Notes: generated from the sequence alone by a model not told the origin. DNA of 64,000 nt from Bradyrhizobium embrapense (GCF_001189235.2 NZ_LFIP02000005.1:186001-250000), one strand, 5' to 3'; shown: positions 7,319-15,854, numbered from the stretch's first letter. Program-made: numbers and translations.

Positions 7319-8785
7319 ATGGACTTCAAGAACCTGGAGATCAGGAACGCATCGCCGTCGCTGTACAATGAAGATCTGGCGCCGGCCAGGGAACGCAACT
7401 GGGGCGCCTTCAGCATCTTCAACGTCTGGACCTCGGACGTGCATAGCCTGTGGGGCTATTATCTCGCCGCCAGCCTGTTCCTGCTCTGTGGCAGCTTCGT
7501 CAACTTCATCATCGCGATCGGCGCCGGCTCGCTGGTGATCTTCGTGCTGATGAGCCTGATCGGCAATGCCGGGGTGCGGACCGGCGTGCCCTATCCGGTG
7601 CTGGCGCGGGCCTCGTTCGGGATCTGGGGCGCCAACATTCCGGCGCTGGTGCGCGCCGTGGTCGCCTGCTTCTGGTACGGCGCGCAGACCGCGGCGGCCT
7701 CGGGCGCGATCGTCGCGCTCTTGACCCGCATCGACGGCTTCAAGGCGTTCCACCAGTCGAGCCACATGCTCGGCCACTCCACCCTCGAGGTGATCTGCTT
7801 CGTCGTGATCTGGGCCTTGCAACTGCTGATCATCCAGCGCGGCATGGAGACGGTGCGCCGCTTCCAGGACTGGGCGGGCCCCGCGGTGTGGCTGATGATG
7901 CTGATCCTTGCGGTCTATCTCTGCATCGCGGCCGGCGGCATCTCGCTGACCGCGCCGATCCCGCAGGACGTGCTGCTGGAGAAGACCAAGGAGGCCGGCG
8001 TGCCCGGGGTACCGGGCTCGTTACCGGCGCTGTGCGCCGTCGCCGCGACCTGGATCACCTATTTCGCTGCGCTCTATCTCAACTTCTGCGACTTCTCGCG
8101 CTATGCGCCTGACGTCAACGCGCTGCGCAAGGGCAATATCTGGGGTCTGCCGGTCAACCTGATCCTGTTCTCGCTGGTCGCCGGCGTCACCACGATCGCA
8201 GCCTTCAACGTCTATCACGAGGTGCTGCTGCATCCCGACCAGATCTCGGCGAAGTTCGACTCTTGGTTCCTGGCGCTGCTCGCCGCGGTCACCTTTGCGG
8301 TGGCGACGCTCGGCATCAACGTGGTCGCCAATTTCGTCTCGCCGGCGTTCGATTTCTCCAACGTGTTTCCGCGGCATATCGACTTCAAGAAAGGCGGCTA
8401 CATCGCGGCGCTGATCGCGCTGGCGCTGTATCCGTTCGCGCCCTGGGAGGGCAGCGCCGCCTCGTTCGTCGGATTGATCGGCGCCACCATGGGGCCGATC
8501 TTCGGCATCATGATGGTCGACTATTATCTGATCGCCAAAGGTCGCGTGAACGTGCCGGCGCTCTATCAGGAGGACGGCGAATATCGCTTCCAGAACGGCT
8601 GGAACGTCAGCGCGCTGATCGCAGCTGCGATCGGCGCCCTGTTCTCGTCGGTGCTGCCGAACTTCACCTCGCTCCTGCCGGCCTGGTGGGCGGTCTACGG
8701 CTGGTTCTTCGGCGTCGCCATCGCGGGCGCGGTCTATTATGCGCTGCGCGTTGCGATGCCGAGCCCGGTCGCCAAAACCGCCTGA
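7319..8785 (+). CDS. NCS1 family nucleobase/allantoin-type transporter
   Basis: 488 residues with about 12 transmembrane helices. The N-terminal cytoplasmic segment (NEDLAPARERNWGAFSIFNVWTSD) and the following WGYYLAASLFL helix are characteristic of nucleobase:cation symporter-1 proteins (cytosine, uracil, allantoin, hydantoin uptake). GASFGIWGANIPALVRA-like and NFCDFSRYAPD segments match the conserved substrate and cation site regions. The ATG at 7319 has a good ribosome site (GGGGAGG at 7307-7313), which decides the start over an in-frame codon 45 bp upstream. No catabolic partner genes lie beside it, so the substrate is open. Confidence 0.88.
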   Translation: MDFKNLEIRNASPSLYNEDLAPARERNWGAFSIFNVWTSDVHSLWGYYLAASLFLLCGSFVNFIIAIGAGSLVIFVLMSLIGNAGVRTGVPYPVLARASFGIWGANIPALVRAVVACFWYGAQTAAASGAIVALLTRIDGFKAFHQSSHMLGHSTLEVICFVVIWALQLLIIQRGMETVRRFQDWAGPAVWLMMLILAVYLCIAAGGISLTAPIPQDVLLEKTKEAGVPGVPGSLPALCAVAATWITYFAALYLNFCDFSRYAPDVNALRKGNIWGLPVNLILFSLVAGVTTIAAFNVYHEVLLHPDQISAKFDSWFLALLAAVTFAVATLGINVVANFVSPAFDFSNVFPRHIDFKKGGYIAALIALALYPFAPWEGSAASFVGLIGATMGPIFGIMMVDYYLIAKGRVNVPALYQEDGEYRFQNGWNVSALIAAAIGALFSSVLPNFTSLLPAWWAVYGWFFGVAIAGAVYYALRVAMPSPVAKTA

Positions 8786-8808
8786 GTGCCGGCAAATTCC
8801 GGCTTTGT

Positions 8809-8836
8809 GAGGCGGCCGACGACATTCGGCCGCCTC
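8809..8836 (+). terminator. Hairpin terminator after the NCS1 gene
   Basis: GAGGCGGCCGA (8809-8819) pairs perfectly with TCGGCCGCCTC (8826-8836) around a 6-nt loop, 24 bp after the permease stop. There is no U tract, so it may be a weak or Rho-assisted terminator or an mRNA-stabilising stem. Confidence 0.5.
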
Positions 8837-8962
8837 AGCGGGCTCGCATTAACTCTTCGCTCATCCTTTTCGCCAAAATGGCAGGCTCGCGCTGCCGCCC
8901 TCGCTCGCGGCGGGGCCCCCGGCGTGGTGAAATTGCGTGTTCGGCTTTCCGAGTGTGGTGTC

Positions 8963-9475
8963 ATGCGTAACCTGATGATTTTCGCGGCCATCCTGATCGG
9001 GCTGGGCACATTCATGGCCCAGATGGCCAGCAAGATGGCCCCCGCCGCCGCGACCACCACCAAGCAGACCATCGCCCCCGCCGTCACGGTGGCGCAGGCC
9101 AGCGCCCGCACGCTCAGCATCGCGCCCGATCCGCGCGGTCACTTCGCCACCGACGGCCGCATCGACGGCCAGCGCATCAATTTCATGGTCGACACCGGCG
9201 CCTCCGTGGTGGCGCTGAACGAGACCTCGGCCGCGCGCTTCGGCCTGCGCCCGGTGCCGGGCGATTACACCTCGCGCGTCACCACCGCCAACGGCACCAT
9301 CAAGGCGGCGCGCGCCCGCCTCGCGATGATCGAGATCGGCGGCCTCACCGTGCGCGACGTCGACGCTCTGGTGCTGCCGGACGAGGCGCTGTCGGAAAAC
9401 CTGCTCGGCCTGTCCTTCCTGTCGAAGCTGAAGCGCTTCGAATACGCCAACGGCAAATTGTTGCTGGAGCAATAG
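8963..9475 (+). CDS. Retropepsin-like aspartic protease, TIGR02281 family
   Basis: 170 residues: an N-terminal membrane anchor (about 4-22), an Ala/Thr-rich linker, then a single-lobe clan AA protease domain. The catalytic motif FMVDTGASVVALNE carries Asp77. The second hallmark, the hydrophobic segment ENLLGLSFLSKLKRFEYANGKLLL, closes the domain. Such proteins dimerise to form one active site; this TIGR02281 subgroup is membrane-anchored and periplasmic in alphaproteobacteria. The start is the ATG at 8963, which places the anchor at the N-terminus; longer frames add a non-conserved leader. Confidence 0.85.
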   Translation: MRNLMIFAAILIGLGTFMAQMASKMAPAAATTTKQTIAPAVTVAQASARTLSIAPDPRGHFATDGRIDGQRINFMVDTGASVVALNETSAARFGLRPVPGDYTSRVTTANGTIKAARARLAMIEIGGLTVRDVDALVLPDEALSENLLGLSFLSKLKRFEYANGKLLLEQ

Positions 9476-10038
9476 GCAGCACTTCCGCACTGAGGGAATT
9501 CAGTGCGCTGCTTGTTCACATTTTGGGAATGAGAGGGTCGTCGAGTCGATCCTCGCGACGACGCGGCATTTGCGCCAGACGTTTGCGGGCAACATCGGAC
9601 CTGAGGCGCTTTCGCAGAGTGTCGAGCTGGTCTCCCGGCGCACTCACTGCAAGTCCCTTTCGTACTCCCTGATTTCGTGATCCTGATCGTCGACATTTGA
9701 GATAGGTCATAGGCCGGATACCTTTCCGCTGCGGCGATGCATTCGCTGAAGCTAGCGGCGTTGCGAAGCCGTCGCCATTGCCCAGATTTTTCGAACTCGG
9801 CCTTTGAGATCACTTCCGGCTCGAACTTGGGATTGGCGGCGATCTCCTCAACGGACGGCAATGGCATTTGACCCAGGCCCGTGTCCCCGACCTCAACTTT
9901 ATCATTGGCATACCCGATCCTTCCGTCGGGAAAGATTTCGACCTTGCGAAGCTCCCAATGTTCGTGATCCAACTCGCTGTAGATAAGCACTGGTTCATCG
10001 GCGTACGCGTGAATCCATCTCACCTTGAGGTAGGTCAT
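9265..10038 (-). CDS. DUF6881 protein (probable immunity protein) with a non-native read-through tail
   Basis: The first 106 residues form a complete DUF6881-type domain: MTYLKVRWIHAYADEPVLIY, then ELDHEHWELRKVEIFPDGRIGYA and a helical end ...SFSECIAAAER (coding 9721-10038). The native stop is missing: another copy of the end, at 10652-10717, finishes AAAEGRIDGL then stop, whereas this one joins sequence resembling the start of a further unit and stays open to 9265, antisense to the protease gene. The tail is therefore probably junk. The ATG at 10036-10038 overlaps the stop of the fragment upstream (ATGA), a coupling typical of toxin-immunity pairs. The immunity role is inferred from this context, not from a known activity. 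It could equally be annotated as a pseudogene. Confidence 0.55.
   Translation of the reverse strand: MTYLKVRWIHAYADEPVLIYSELDHEHWELRKVEIFPDGRIGYANDKVEVGDTGLGQMPLPSVEEIAANPKFEPEVISKAEFEKSGQWRRLRNAASFSECIAAAERYPAYDLSQMSTIRITKSGSTKGTCSECAGRPARHSAKAPQVRCCPQTSGANAASSRGSTRRPSHSQNVNKQRTEFPQCGSAAYCSSNNLPLAYSKRFSFDRKDRPSRFSDSASSGSTRASTSRTVRPPISIIARRARAALMVPLAVVTREV
9516..9710 (-). pseudogene. Remnants of a further DUF6881-like unit and a small coupled reading frame
   Basis: At 9710 the minus strand again reads GCGGAAAGGTATC...ATGACCTATCTCAA, nearly identical to the start of the DUF6881 gene at 10038, but similarity is lost after five codons (MTYLK). A second frame reads VDDQDHEIREYERDLQ then stop, overlapping by GTGA a GTG-initiated frame of 43 codons (9516-9647, starting MSAPGDQLDTLRKRL and ending PLIPKM). 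These look like joined ends of several former genes. None is recognised as functional. Confidence 0.4.
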
Positions 10039-10268
10039 TGGTCAGATACCTTTCCGCTGCTGATAATCCTGTTGTTCAAATCCAACGGTCCCTCATTTGG
10101 GATAACATAAACACCGGACCGGCCCTTGATCACATTTAGACCGGCCGGGTTGATTTCGAGGTAGTGCGTGAATTTTTCCGCTTGGTGGTGATTGTTCACA
10201 AAGGCTTTCGAAAGATCCGTGGTCCACCGGCACCAGAGAGTAATCGGGCATTGATCATCACCTACGGA
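10035..10268 (-). pseudogene. 3' fragment of an unrecognised gene, possibly a toxin C-terminus
   Basis: An open frame without a credible start ends in TGA at 10035-10037, overlapping the DUF6881 start. Its last 70 or so residues look coding: WTTDLSKAFVNNHHQAEKF, then THYLEINPAGLNVIKGRSG, VYVIPNEGPLDLNNRIISSG and KVSDQ. Base composition and residue use are less GC-biased than flanking genes. A short domain ending four bases into a small downstream gene is the usual layout of a polymorphic toxin tip and its immunity gene, but the fold is not recognised. Upstream of about 10270 the frame becomes Arg/Ala-rich and not convincing. Confidence 0.45.
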
Positions 10269-10303
10269 TATTGCGCACGCCTCCGGGCGCGCCCGTGCGT
10301 GAC

Positions 10304-10651
10304 CGCACCTCGCGGAGAGGGCTGGGTTGGCGTTATGCGTTGAAGTGCTTGAGTGACGGCTTGCGCGAGGGCGCGGAAGTGTCGCTTCCGGTTCGGCTTG
10401 CCGATCGTCGTTGCCGGGCGCCCGTCTGCCGGAGCGAGCGGCCCTGGCCGTCAGCCAGTTCGGTTCGCTGCGGTGGCCAATTTCGGCGCGCTCGGCAGTA
10501 TATTGGCAGACAGCGTCCCGTCCGATTCAAAAAGCCCGCAGCGGATTTTCCGGTGCGGGCTCCAATGATTTCTGATTTTCAGATTGTGCCGGTGAGTTGC
10601 CCGACATGTCAACCGATATTTCGCCGACGCCAAATCTGCCGTAATTATTGG
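10304..10651. other. Intergenic stretch without supportable gene
   Basis: Between the toxin-like fragment and the DUF6881 end fragment I see no conserved frame on either strand. The segment is likely rearranged leftover DNA of the same decayed cluster. Confidence 0.4.
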
Positions 10652-10717
10652 TCACAAGCCGTCAATCCTGCCTTCCGCTGCGGCGATGCATTCGCTAAAG
10701 CCAGCGGCATTGTTGCT
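10652..10717 (-). pseudogene. 3' end fragment of a second DUF6881 gene
   Basis: On the minus strand the codons read SNNAAGFSECIAAAEGRIDGL then TGA (10652-10654). This matches the last part of the DUF6881 gene at 9721-10038 (LRNAASFSECIAAAE) almost residue for residue; at DNA level TCCGCTGCGGCGATGCATTC is identical in both. The fragment begins abruptly about 25 bp before the phosphomannomutase start, where the rest of the gene has been lost. Confidence 0.6.
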
Positions 10718-10742
10718 CCGCATTTCCACGAGGCCATTTCTG

Positions 10743-12242
10743 ATGTTTCCCAAGCCGAAACCCGCGCTGGTCCCCAACACCTACGCCTTCGAATCCGAGC
10801 CGATGGTGAAGCCGACCGGGTTTCGCGAATACGACGCGCGCTGGCTGTTCAACAAGGAAATCAACTTGATGGGCGTGCAGGCGCTGGGCATGGGGCTCGG
10901 CGCGCTGATCGCGGAGCTCGGCGTCAAACAGGAGATCGTTACCGGTCACGATTTCCGCGGCTATTCGGCGTCGATCAAATACGCGCTGATCTCGGGCCTG
11001 ATGGCGGCGGGCTGCAAGGTGCACGACATCGGGCTCGCGGTGACGCCGATGGCCTATTTCGCGCAATTCGATCTCGACGTGCCGTGTGTGGCGATGGTCA
11101 CCGCCTCGCACAACGACAATGGCTGGACCGGCGTCAAGATGGGCGCCAACCGTCCGCTCACCTTCGGCCCGGACGAGATGACGCGGCTGAAGGAGATCGT
11201 GCTCAACGCCGCGTTCGACAACAAGGCCGGCGGCTCCTATCAATTCCATGAAAACTATCCGGCGCGCTACATCGCCGACCTCACCAGCCGGCCGAAGCTG
11301 AAGCGCAAGCTCAAAGTCGTGGCCGCCTGCGGCAACGGCACCGCGGGCGCGTTCGCGCCGCAGGTGCTGGAGGCGATCGGCTGCGAGGTGATCCCGCTCG
11401 ACACCGAGCTCGATCACACCTTTCCGAAATACAATCCGAATCCGGAAGACATGGAGATGCTGCACGCGATCCGCGATGCGGTGCTGGCGCACAAGGCCGA
11501 TGTCGGCCTCGGCTTCGATGGCGACGGCGACCGCTGCGGCGTGGTCGACAACACCGGCGAGGAGATCTTTGCCGACAAGGTCGGCGTCATGCTGGCGCGC
11601 GACATGTCGGCGATCAACGCCAATGCACAGTTCGTCGTCGACGTGAAGTCGACCGGGCTGTTCGTGACCGATCCGGTGTTGCAGAAGCAGGGCGCCAACA
11701 CCGTCTACTGGAAGACCGGGCATTCCTACATGAAGCGCCGCACCAACGAGCTCGGCGCGCTCGCCGGCTTCGAGAAATCCGGCCACTTCTTCTTCAACAG
11801 GCCGTTCGGCCGCGGCTATGACGACGGCCTGGTGTCGGCGATCGCGATCTGCGAGATGCTCGACCGCGCGCCCGGCAAGTCGATGGCCGACCTGAAGGAC
11901 GCGCTGCCCAAGACCTGGTCGTCGCCGACCATGTCGCCGCATTGCGCCGACGAGGCGAAATACGGCGTGGTCGACGCGGTCGTGAAGCACTTCGAGACGC
12001 TGCAACGGACCGGCGCGCAGGTCGCGGGTCAGAACATCCGCGATCTCGTCACCGTCAACGGCGTGCGCGTCACGGTCGCGGACGGCAGCTGGGGCCTGGT
12101 GCGCGCGTCCTCGAACAAGCCGGAGCTCGTGGTCGTGGTGGAAAGCCCGGTCAGCGAGCAGCGCATGCGCGACATGTTCGAGGCGATGGATTCGGTGCTG
12201 CGCACCCATCCCGAGGTCGGCGCGTATAATCAAAAGATTTGA
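10743..12242 (+). CDS. Phosphomannomutase/phosphoglucomutase
   Basis: 499 residues of the alpha-D-phosphohexomutase family. The phosphoserine loop TASHN has the catalytic Ser at 122, the metal loop DGDGDR is at 259-264, the sugar-specificity region KSGHFFF lies near 347, and the phosphate-binding C-terminal domain ends the protein. The enzyme interconverts mannose- or glucose-6-phosphate and the 1-phosphate, feeding nucleotide-sugar synthesis for surface polysaccharides; it may serve the exopolysaccharide locus 30 kb away. The ATG at 10743 gives the usual N-terminus (MFPKPKPALVPNTYAFE). Monocistronic, convergent with the chemoreceptor gene. Confidence 0.92.
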   Translation: MFPKPKPALVPNTYAFESEPMVKPTGFREYDARWLFNKEINLMGVQALGMGLGALIAELGVKQEIVTGHDFRGYSASIKYALISGLMAAGCKVHDIGLAVTPMAYFAQFDLDVPCVAMVTASHNDNGWTGVKMGANRPLTFGPDEMTRLKEIVLNAAFDNKAGGSYQFHENYPARYIADLTSRPKLKRKLKVVAACGNGTAGAFAPQVLEAIGCEVIPLDTELDHTFPKYNPNPEDMEMLHAIRDAVLAHKADVGLGFDGDGDRCGVVDNTGEEIFADKVGVMLARDMSAINANAQFVVDVKSTGLFVTDPVLQKQGANTVYWKTGHSYMKRRTNELGALAGFEKSGHFFFNRPFGRGYDDGLVSAIAICEMLDRAPGKSMADLKDALPKTWSSPTMSPHCADEAKYGVVDAVVKHFETLQRTGAQVAGQNIRDLVTVNGVRVTVADGSWGLVRASSNKPELVVVVESPVSEQRMRDMFEAMDSVLRTHPEVGAYNQKI

Positions 12243-12265
12243 GCGCGCTGCTCGCGGCAGATCAG

Positions 12266-12305
12266 GCTGTCATCACCCGCGCATGCCCTTGCGGGCGATG
12301 ACAGC
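12266..12305. terminator. Bidirectional terminator between convergent genes
   Basis: GCTGTCATC (12266-12274) pairs with GATGACAGC (12297-12305), with CCGC/GCGG extending the stem inside. It sits between the convergent phosphomannomutase and chemoreceptor genes and could serve both. Confidence 0.55.
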
Positions 12306-12331
12306 GTTGGACGCGGCGCGAGCGGCGCGCC

Positions 12332-13798
12332 TCACGCCGCCCGCAGCGAGGCGAGGAAACGGTCGAGCTCGGTCTTCAGCCACTCCGACTGCGACGACAG
12401 GCCGTTGGCCGCGTCGAGCAATTGCGCGGTCGCGCCGCCGGCCTGCTCGGACGCCCGGTTGACGTTGAGGATGCCCTTGTTGACGTCCCGGGTGCGATCG
12501 GCCGCCTGCTGCAGATTGCTGGAGATCTCGCGGGTCGCCGCGCCCTGCTGATCGACGGCGGCTGCGATCTCGCCGGAGACCTGGTCGATTTCCGCGATGG
12601 TGGTCCCGATGGTGCCGATCGCGTCGACGGCGGCACCGGTCGCATTCTGGATATCCTGGATCTGAACCGAGATCTCCTCGGTTGCTTTGGCGGTCTGGTT
12701 GGCCAGCGCCTTGACCTCGCTCGCGACGACCGCGAACCCGCGGCCGTGTTCGCCGGCGCGCGCCGCTTCGATGGTTGCGTTCAGGGCGAGCAAATTGGTC
12801 TGGCTGGCGATGTTCTGGATCAAGGTCACCACCTCGCCGATCTTCTGCGTGCCGGCGGCAAGACCTTGCACGACGCCGTTGGTGCGGCGCGCCTCGTCGG
12901 CGGCCTTGGCGGCGATCCGCGCCGAGCGCGTCACCTGCTCGGCGATGTTGTTGATCGAGGCCGTCAGCTCCTCGGTCGCCGACGCCACGGTTTCGACGTT
13001 GCTCGACGCCAGCGTCGATGCGGTGGCGGCGGCGGTGGCCTGGCGAATGGTTTCCGTGTTGCTGCCGTTCATCGTTGCCGACAGGCCCTGCATCGCGTGC
13101 GCCGCCACCGCGACGGCCTCGACGACCTCGCCGATCTTGCGCTCGAAGCCGGCCGCAAGCTCGCGCCGCGCGGCATCACGCTCGCGCTTGGCCCGTTCGG
13201 CCTCGATGCGTTCGGCATTGGCGCGCGCCTCGGCGGCGCTGGCGGCCTCGGCTTCGGCCGCCTTCAGCGCCGACGTCCTGAACAGCTCGGCAAGCGTGTG
13301 CGCAAGCCAGATCAGCACGCCGGCCTCGATCAGCAGGATCACGGCGTGGAGAACGACGCGGCCGAAATCGGCGCCGCCGGGATAGATCGCGGCCGGCAGG
13401 ATGAAGTTCAGCGTCAGGTGGTGCAGGGCGACCGCAACCGTGCCGGCGATGATCGGCCGGTAGTCGCAATAGGCGACCAGGCACGCCAGCGCGGCGAAGA
13501 AATACATGTGCATGTCGACCTGCCAGCGGTGGCCCGCGAACTGGTAGACCAGCATCGATACGCCGGCCATCAAGGCCACCGCAACGATCAGCTGCGTTGA
13601 AGCGCCATTCCCGGACATGCGCCACGAGGCCGTCGCGGCGAGCGCCATCGCGACCATGAAGCCGGCCGGGACCAGCCAGTCGCTGTGCAGCGCCATGCCG
13701 ACGACGATCGCGATCGGAACGTGCAGCCACAGCACCACGAGCAGGATCTTGCTGGCCGTCTCGCGCAGGGCGGCCATTTCATCGCCTTCGAAGGTCAT
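12332..13798 (-). CDS. Methyl-accepting chemotaxis protein with a membrane-integral sensor
   Basis: About 488 residues. The N-terminal third is a block of about six transmembrane helices with short loops (residues 10-160) instead of two helices around a periplasmic ligand domain. A cytoplasmic coiled-coil region follows (about 165-240, Ala/Glu/Arg-rich), then the conserved MCP signalling hairpin (NLLALNATIEAARAGEHGRG and FAVVASEVKALANQT) near 335-380. It should control the CheA kinase; the stimulus is unknown. The start at 13798 (MTFEGDEM) is preferred; seven more codons upstream are possible. It overlaps the 3' end of the preceding small membrane-protein gene by 20 bp. Confidence 0.88.
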   Translation of the reverse strand: MTFEGDEMAALRETASKILLVVLWLHVPIAIVVGMALHSDWLVPAGFMVAMALAATASWRMSGNGASTQLIVAVALMAGVSMLVYQFAGHRWQVDMHMYFFAALACLVAYCDYRPIIAGTVAVALHHLTLNFILPAAIYPGGADFGRVVLHAVILLIEAGVLIWLAHTLAELFRTSALKAAEAEAASAAEARANAERIEAERAKRERDAARRELAAGFERKIGEVVEAVAVAAHAMQGLSATMNGSNTETIRQATAAATASTLASSNVETVASATEELTASINNIAEQVTRSARIAAKAADEARRTNGVVQGLAAGTQKIGEVVTLIQNIASQTNLLALNATIEAARAGEHGRGFAVVASEVKALANQTAKATEEISVQIQDIQNATGAAVDAIGTIGTTIAEIDQVSGEIAAAVDQQGAATREISSNLQQAADRTRDVNKGILNVNRASEQAGGATAQLLDAANGLSSQSEWLKTELDRFLASLRAA

Positions 13799-14150
13799 TC
13801 CCAACCTCCAGATCGTCATCTGCCTTGAAGCAGCTGGCGATCGCCTGCGGATCCATGGTCAGCAGGGCGCCGGCCGCGTACAGCCGGCTCAGCCCGCCAT
13901 CGCGGTCGGGCCGCACCACCAGCAGGGCCGGTATGGCAGTCATCCGAACGATCGACGCGTTGGCGGATGCAGCTGCCGCCACCGCGCGCTCGGCGCGCCA
14001 CCACGGCGGAAACGCCACGGCCACCACCTCAGCGCCCGCACGCACCTGCAGCGACAGCATCACGATCGCGATCCAGCTCGCAATCAGCAATGCAGCCGCG
14101 CCTCGCCATGCGGGCCGTCGCCTCGCTGGGATGATCTCCCCCGGCTCCAT
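13779..14150 (-). CDS. Small hypothetical membrane-anchored protein
   Basis: 123 residues, no family recognised. One clear hydrophobic helix (about 17-35, GAAALLIASWIAIVMLSLQV) is followed by a soluble domain with the PPWWRAERAV and AIPALLVVRPDRDG segments. The topology suggests an N-terminal anchor with the domain outside the cytoplasm. Its stop overlaps the start of the chemoreceptor gene by 20 bp, so the two are probably co-transcribed; it might modulate the receptor, which is conjecture. Codon bias agrees with coding. Confidence 0.6.
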   Translation of the reverse strand: MEPGEIIPARRRPAWRGAAALLIASWIAIVMLSLQVRAGAEVVAVAFPPWWRAERAVAAAASANASIVRMTAIPALLVVRPDRDGGLSRLYAAGALLTMDPQAIASCFKADDDLEVGNDLRRR

Positions 14151-14250
14151 CGCGGCATAATAAAACTGGTGGCGCTAACTTACGGTAAATACCGTGCAGC
14201 CGGACTACCTGAGGGCGTATCGACTATCGTATGGGATTGTGCGGCGGCGC

Positions 14251-14751
14251 TTACGCCGCCGGCACCGGCAGCGCCGTCACCGACTTGATCTTCTCCATCG
14301 CAAAGCGCGAGGTGACATTCTTCAGCGGCACGGCGGAGATCAGCTTCTTGTAGAACACGTCATAGGCCTGCATGTCGGCGACCACGACGCGCAGCATGTA
14401 GTCGACGTCGCCGGCCATCCGGTAGAACTCCATCACTTCCGGCATCGCGCTGACGGCGTCGGCGAATTTGCGCAGCCAGGCTTCCGAATGGTCGGCGCTC
14501 TCGACCGACACGAACACCGAGATCCCGAGACCGATCTTGTTCTGATCGACCAGCGCCACGCGGCGCAGGATCACGCCGTCGGCCTCGAGCCGCTGGATGC
14601 GCTTCCAGCACGGCGTCGACGACAGCCCGACCCGGTCGCCGATTTCGGCGACGGAGAGCGAGGCATCCTCCTGCAGCACGGTCAGGATCTTGCGATCGAT
14701 CGCGTCGAGGCGGCGGTTATTGTCATGAAGCTGAATGGCGACATCGGTCAT
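14251..14751 (-). CDS. Lrp/AsnC family transcriptional regulator
   Basis: 166 residues. An N-terminal winged helix-turn-helix (LDAIDRKILTVLQEDASLSV, then IGDRVGLSSTPCWKRIQRLE) is followed by the RAM ligand-binding domain (about 75-155, GDVDYMLRVVVADMQAYDVF). Proteins of this type form octameric rings that respond to amino acids and control their metabolism. The STPCWKRI recognition helix is of the LrpB/AsnC type. The start is the ATG at 14751; nine further codons upstream are less conserved. No divergent amino-acid gene is next to it, so the target is unknown. Confidence 0.9.
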   Translation of the reverse strand: MTDVAIQLHDNNRRLDAIDRKILTVLQEDASLSVAEIGDRVGLSSTPCWKRIQRLEADGVILRRVALVDQNKIGLGISVFVSVESADHSEAWLRKFADAVSAMPEVMEFYRMAGDVDYMLRVVVADMQAYDVFYKKLISAVPLKNVTSRFAMEKIKSVTALPVPAA

Positions 14752-14827
14752 AGAAGAAAGTTCCACATGAAGGTTCAAACTCCCTCATATAGAGAAAAAT
14801 CTTCCAAATCAAGCGGGTCGTGACCGA

Positions 14828-15775
14828 TCAGGCCGGCCGCGCGTCAGCGTGTTCGCCCAAAAACGCTTCAACTTCAGTACGTTGCGGTGCGGCATAAGCG
14901 CCTCCGAACCGGGTGCATTTCAGCGCTGCAGCGGCCGAGGCAAAGCGCAGCGCCTGCCGCAACTCCTGCTTCTCGGTGATGGCGAGGGCAAAGGCCCCGT
15001 GGAAGACGTCGCCGGCGCCCAGCGTGTCGACGGTGTGGACCGGGAAGGCCGGCGTCTCCTCGAGCCCGCCCTTCTCGTTCAGCCAGATCGTGCCCTGCGG
15101 GCCGCGGGTGCCGGCCAGGAACGAGGGGGTGAGCTTGGCGAGCTTCTGCAGCGCTTGGCCGTCGTCGGTGACGTCGGCGGTCTGCTGCAGCGGCTCGCTG
15201 GAGAACACCAGGTGCGAGGAGGCGGTCAGCAGCCCTTCCCGCATCGACATCGCGCGGTCGACGTCGACCACCACGGGAATGCCGCGCTTGACCGCCTCGG
15301 CGCACAGCTCGGTGCAGAACGGCGCGCAGCGGCTCTCGGTCAGGATCGCCGCGCAATCCTCCAGCAATAGCTCGGTCGGCGGCAGCTTGACCTTCCAGAG
15401 CTCGGGATCGCGGAAGGTGACGATGGTCCGCTCTCCGGTGTCGTCGATCATGATCGCCGAGATCGGGGTGACCAGGTCCGGCATGTGGATCAGGTGGTTG
15501 GTCTCGATGCCTTCTTCGGCCATCTTGTCGAAGATGTAGCGGCTCGAGGTCTCCCGCGAATCGCCCATCGGTCCGCAGATCGAGGCGCGGCCGCCGAGCC
15601 GGACGATGCCGATCGCGGCATTCAGCGCGTTGCCGCCGCAGATCTCGTCGAAATGGGTCGCGTTCTCCTTGGAGCCGCGCGCCGGAACATTGACGCGGAA
15701 AGTCAGGTCGCGCACCGGCAACCCGATGCAGAGGATGCGGGGCGGGACTTTCGGGGCGCCGTCTTGAAAATTCAT
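14828..15775 (-). CDS. PfkB family carbohydrate kinase
   Basis: 315 residues. The ribokinase fold shows an N-terminal GNALNAAIGIVRLGG signature (PfkB signature 1 region), and the C-terminal DTLGAGDVFHGAFA motif carries the anion-hole glycines and the catalytic Asp (second D). It should phosphorylate a sugar or sugar-like alcohol with ATP; the substrate cannot be fixed from sequence (fructose, ribose, ketodeoxygluconate or adenosine-type are all in this family). The start at 15775 gives the expected short N-terminus before PPRILCIGLPVRD. Followed by the Lrp gene on the same strand with a 76-bp gap. Confidence 0.85.
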   Translation of the reverse strand: MNFQDGAPKVPPRILCIGLPVRDLTFRVNVPARGSKENATHFDEICGGNALNAAIGIVRLGGRASICGPMGDSRETSSRYIFDKMAEEGIETNHLIHMPDLVTPISAIMIDDTGERTIVTFRDPELWKVKLPPTELLLEDCAAILTESRCAPFCTELCAEAVKRGIPVVVDVDRAMSMREGLLTASSHLVFSSEPLQQTADVTDDGQALQKLAKLTPSFLAGTRGPQGTIWLNEKGGLEETPAFPVHTVDTLGAGDVFHGAFALAITEKQELRQALRFASAAAALKCTRFGGAYAAPQRTEVEAFLGEHADARPA

Positions 15776-15854
15776 GCAGGGGTCCGTCGCAATGGTTCCG
15801 TCAGCTGCTTCAAACTTGTCCGGAATAAATCGACAGAACGATGTCCGGTTCCCG

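Noticed and set aside
10695..12233. 512-codon frame antisense to the phosphomannomutase gene
   Set aside because: Same shadow effect; His/Arg/Asp-rich text without family motifs.
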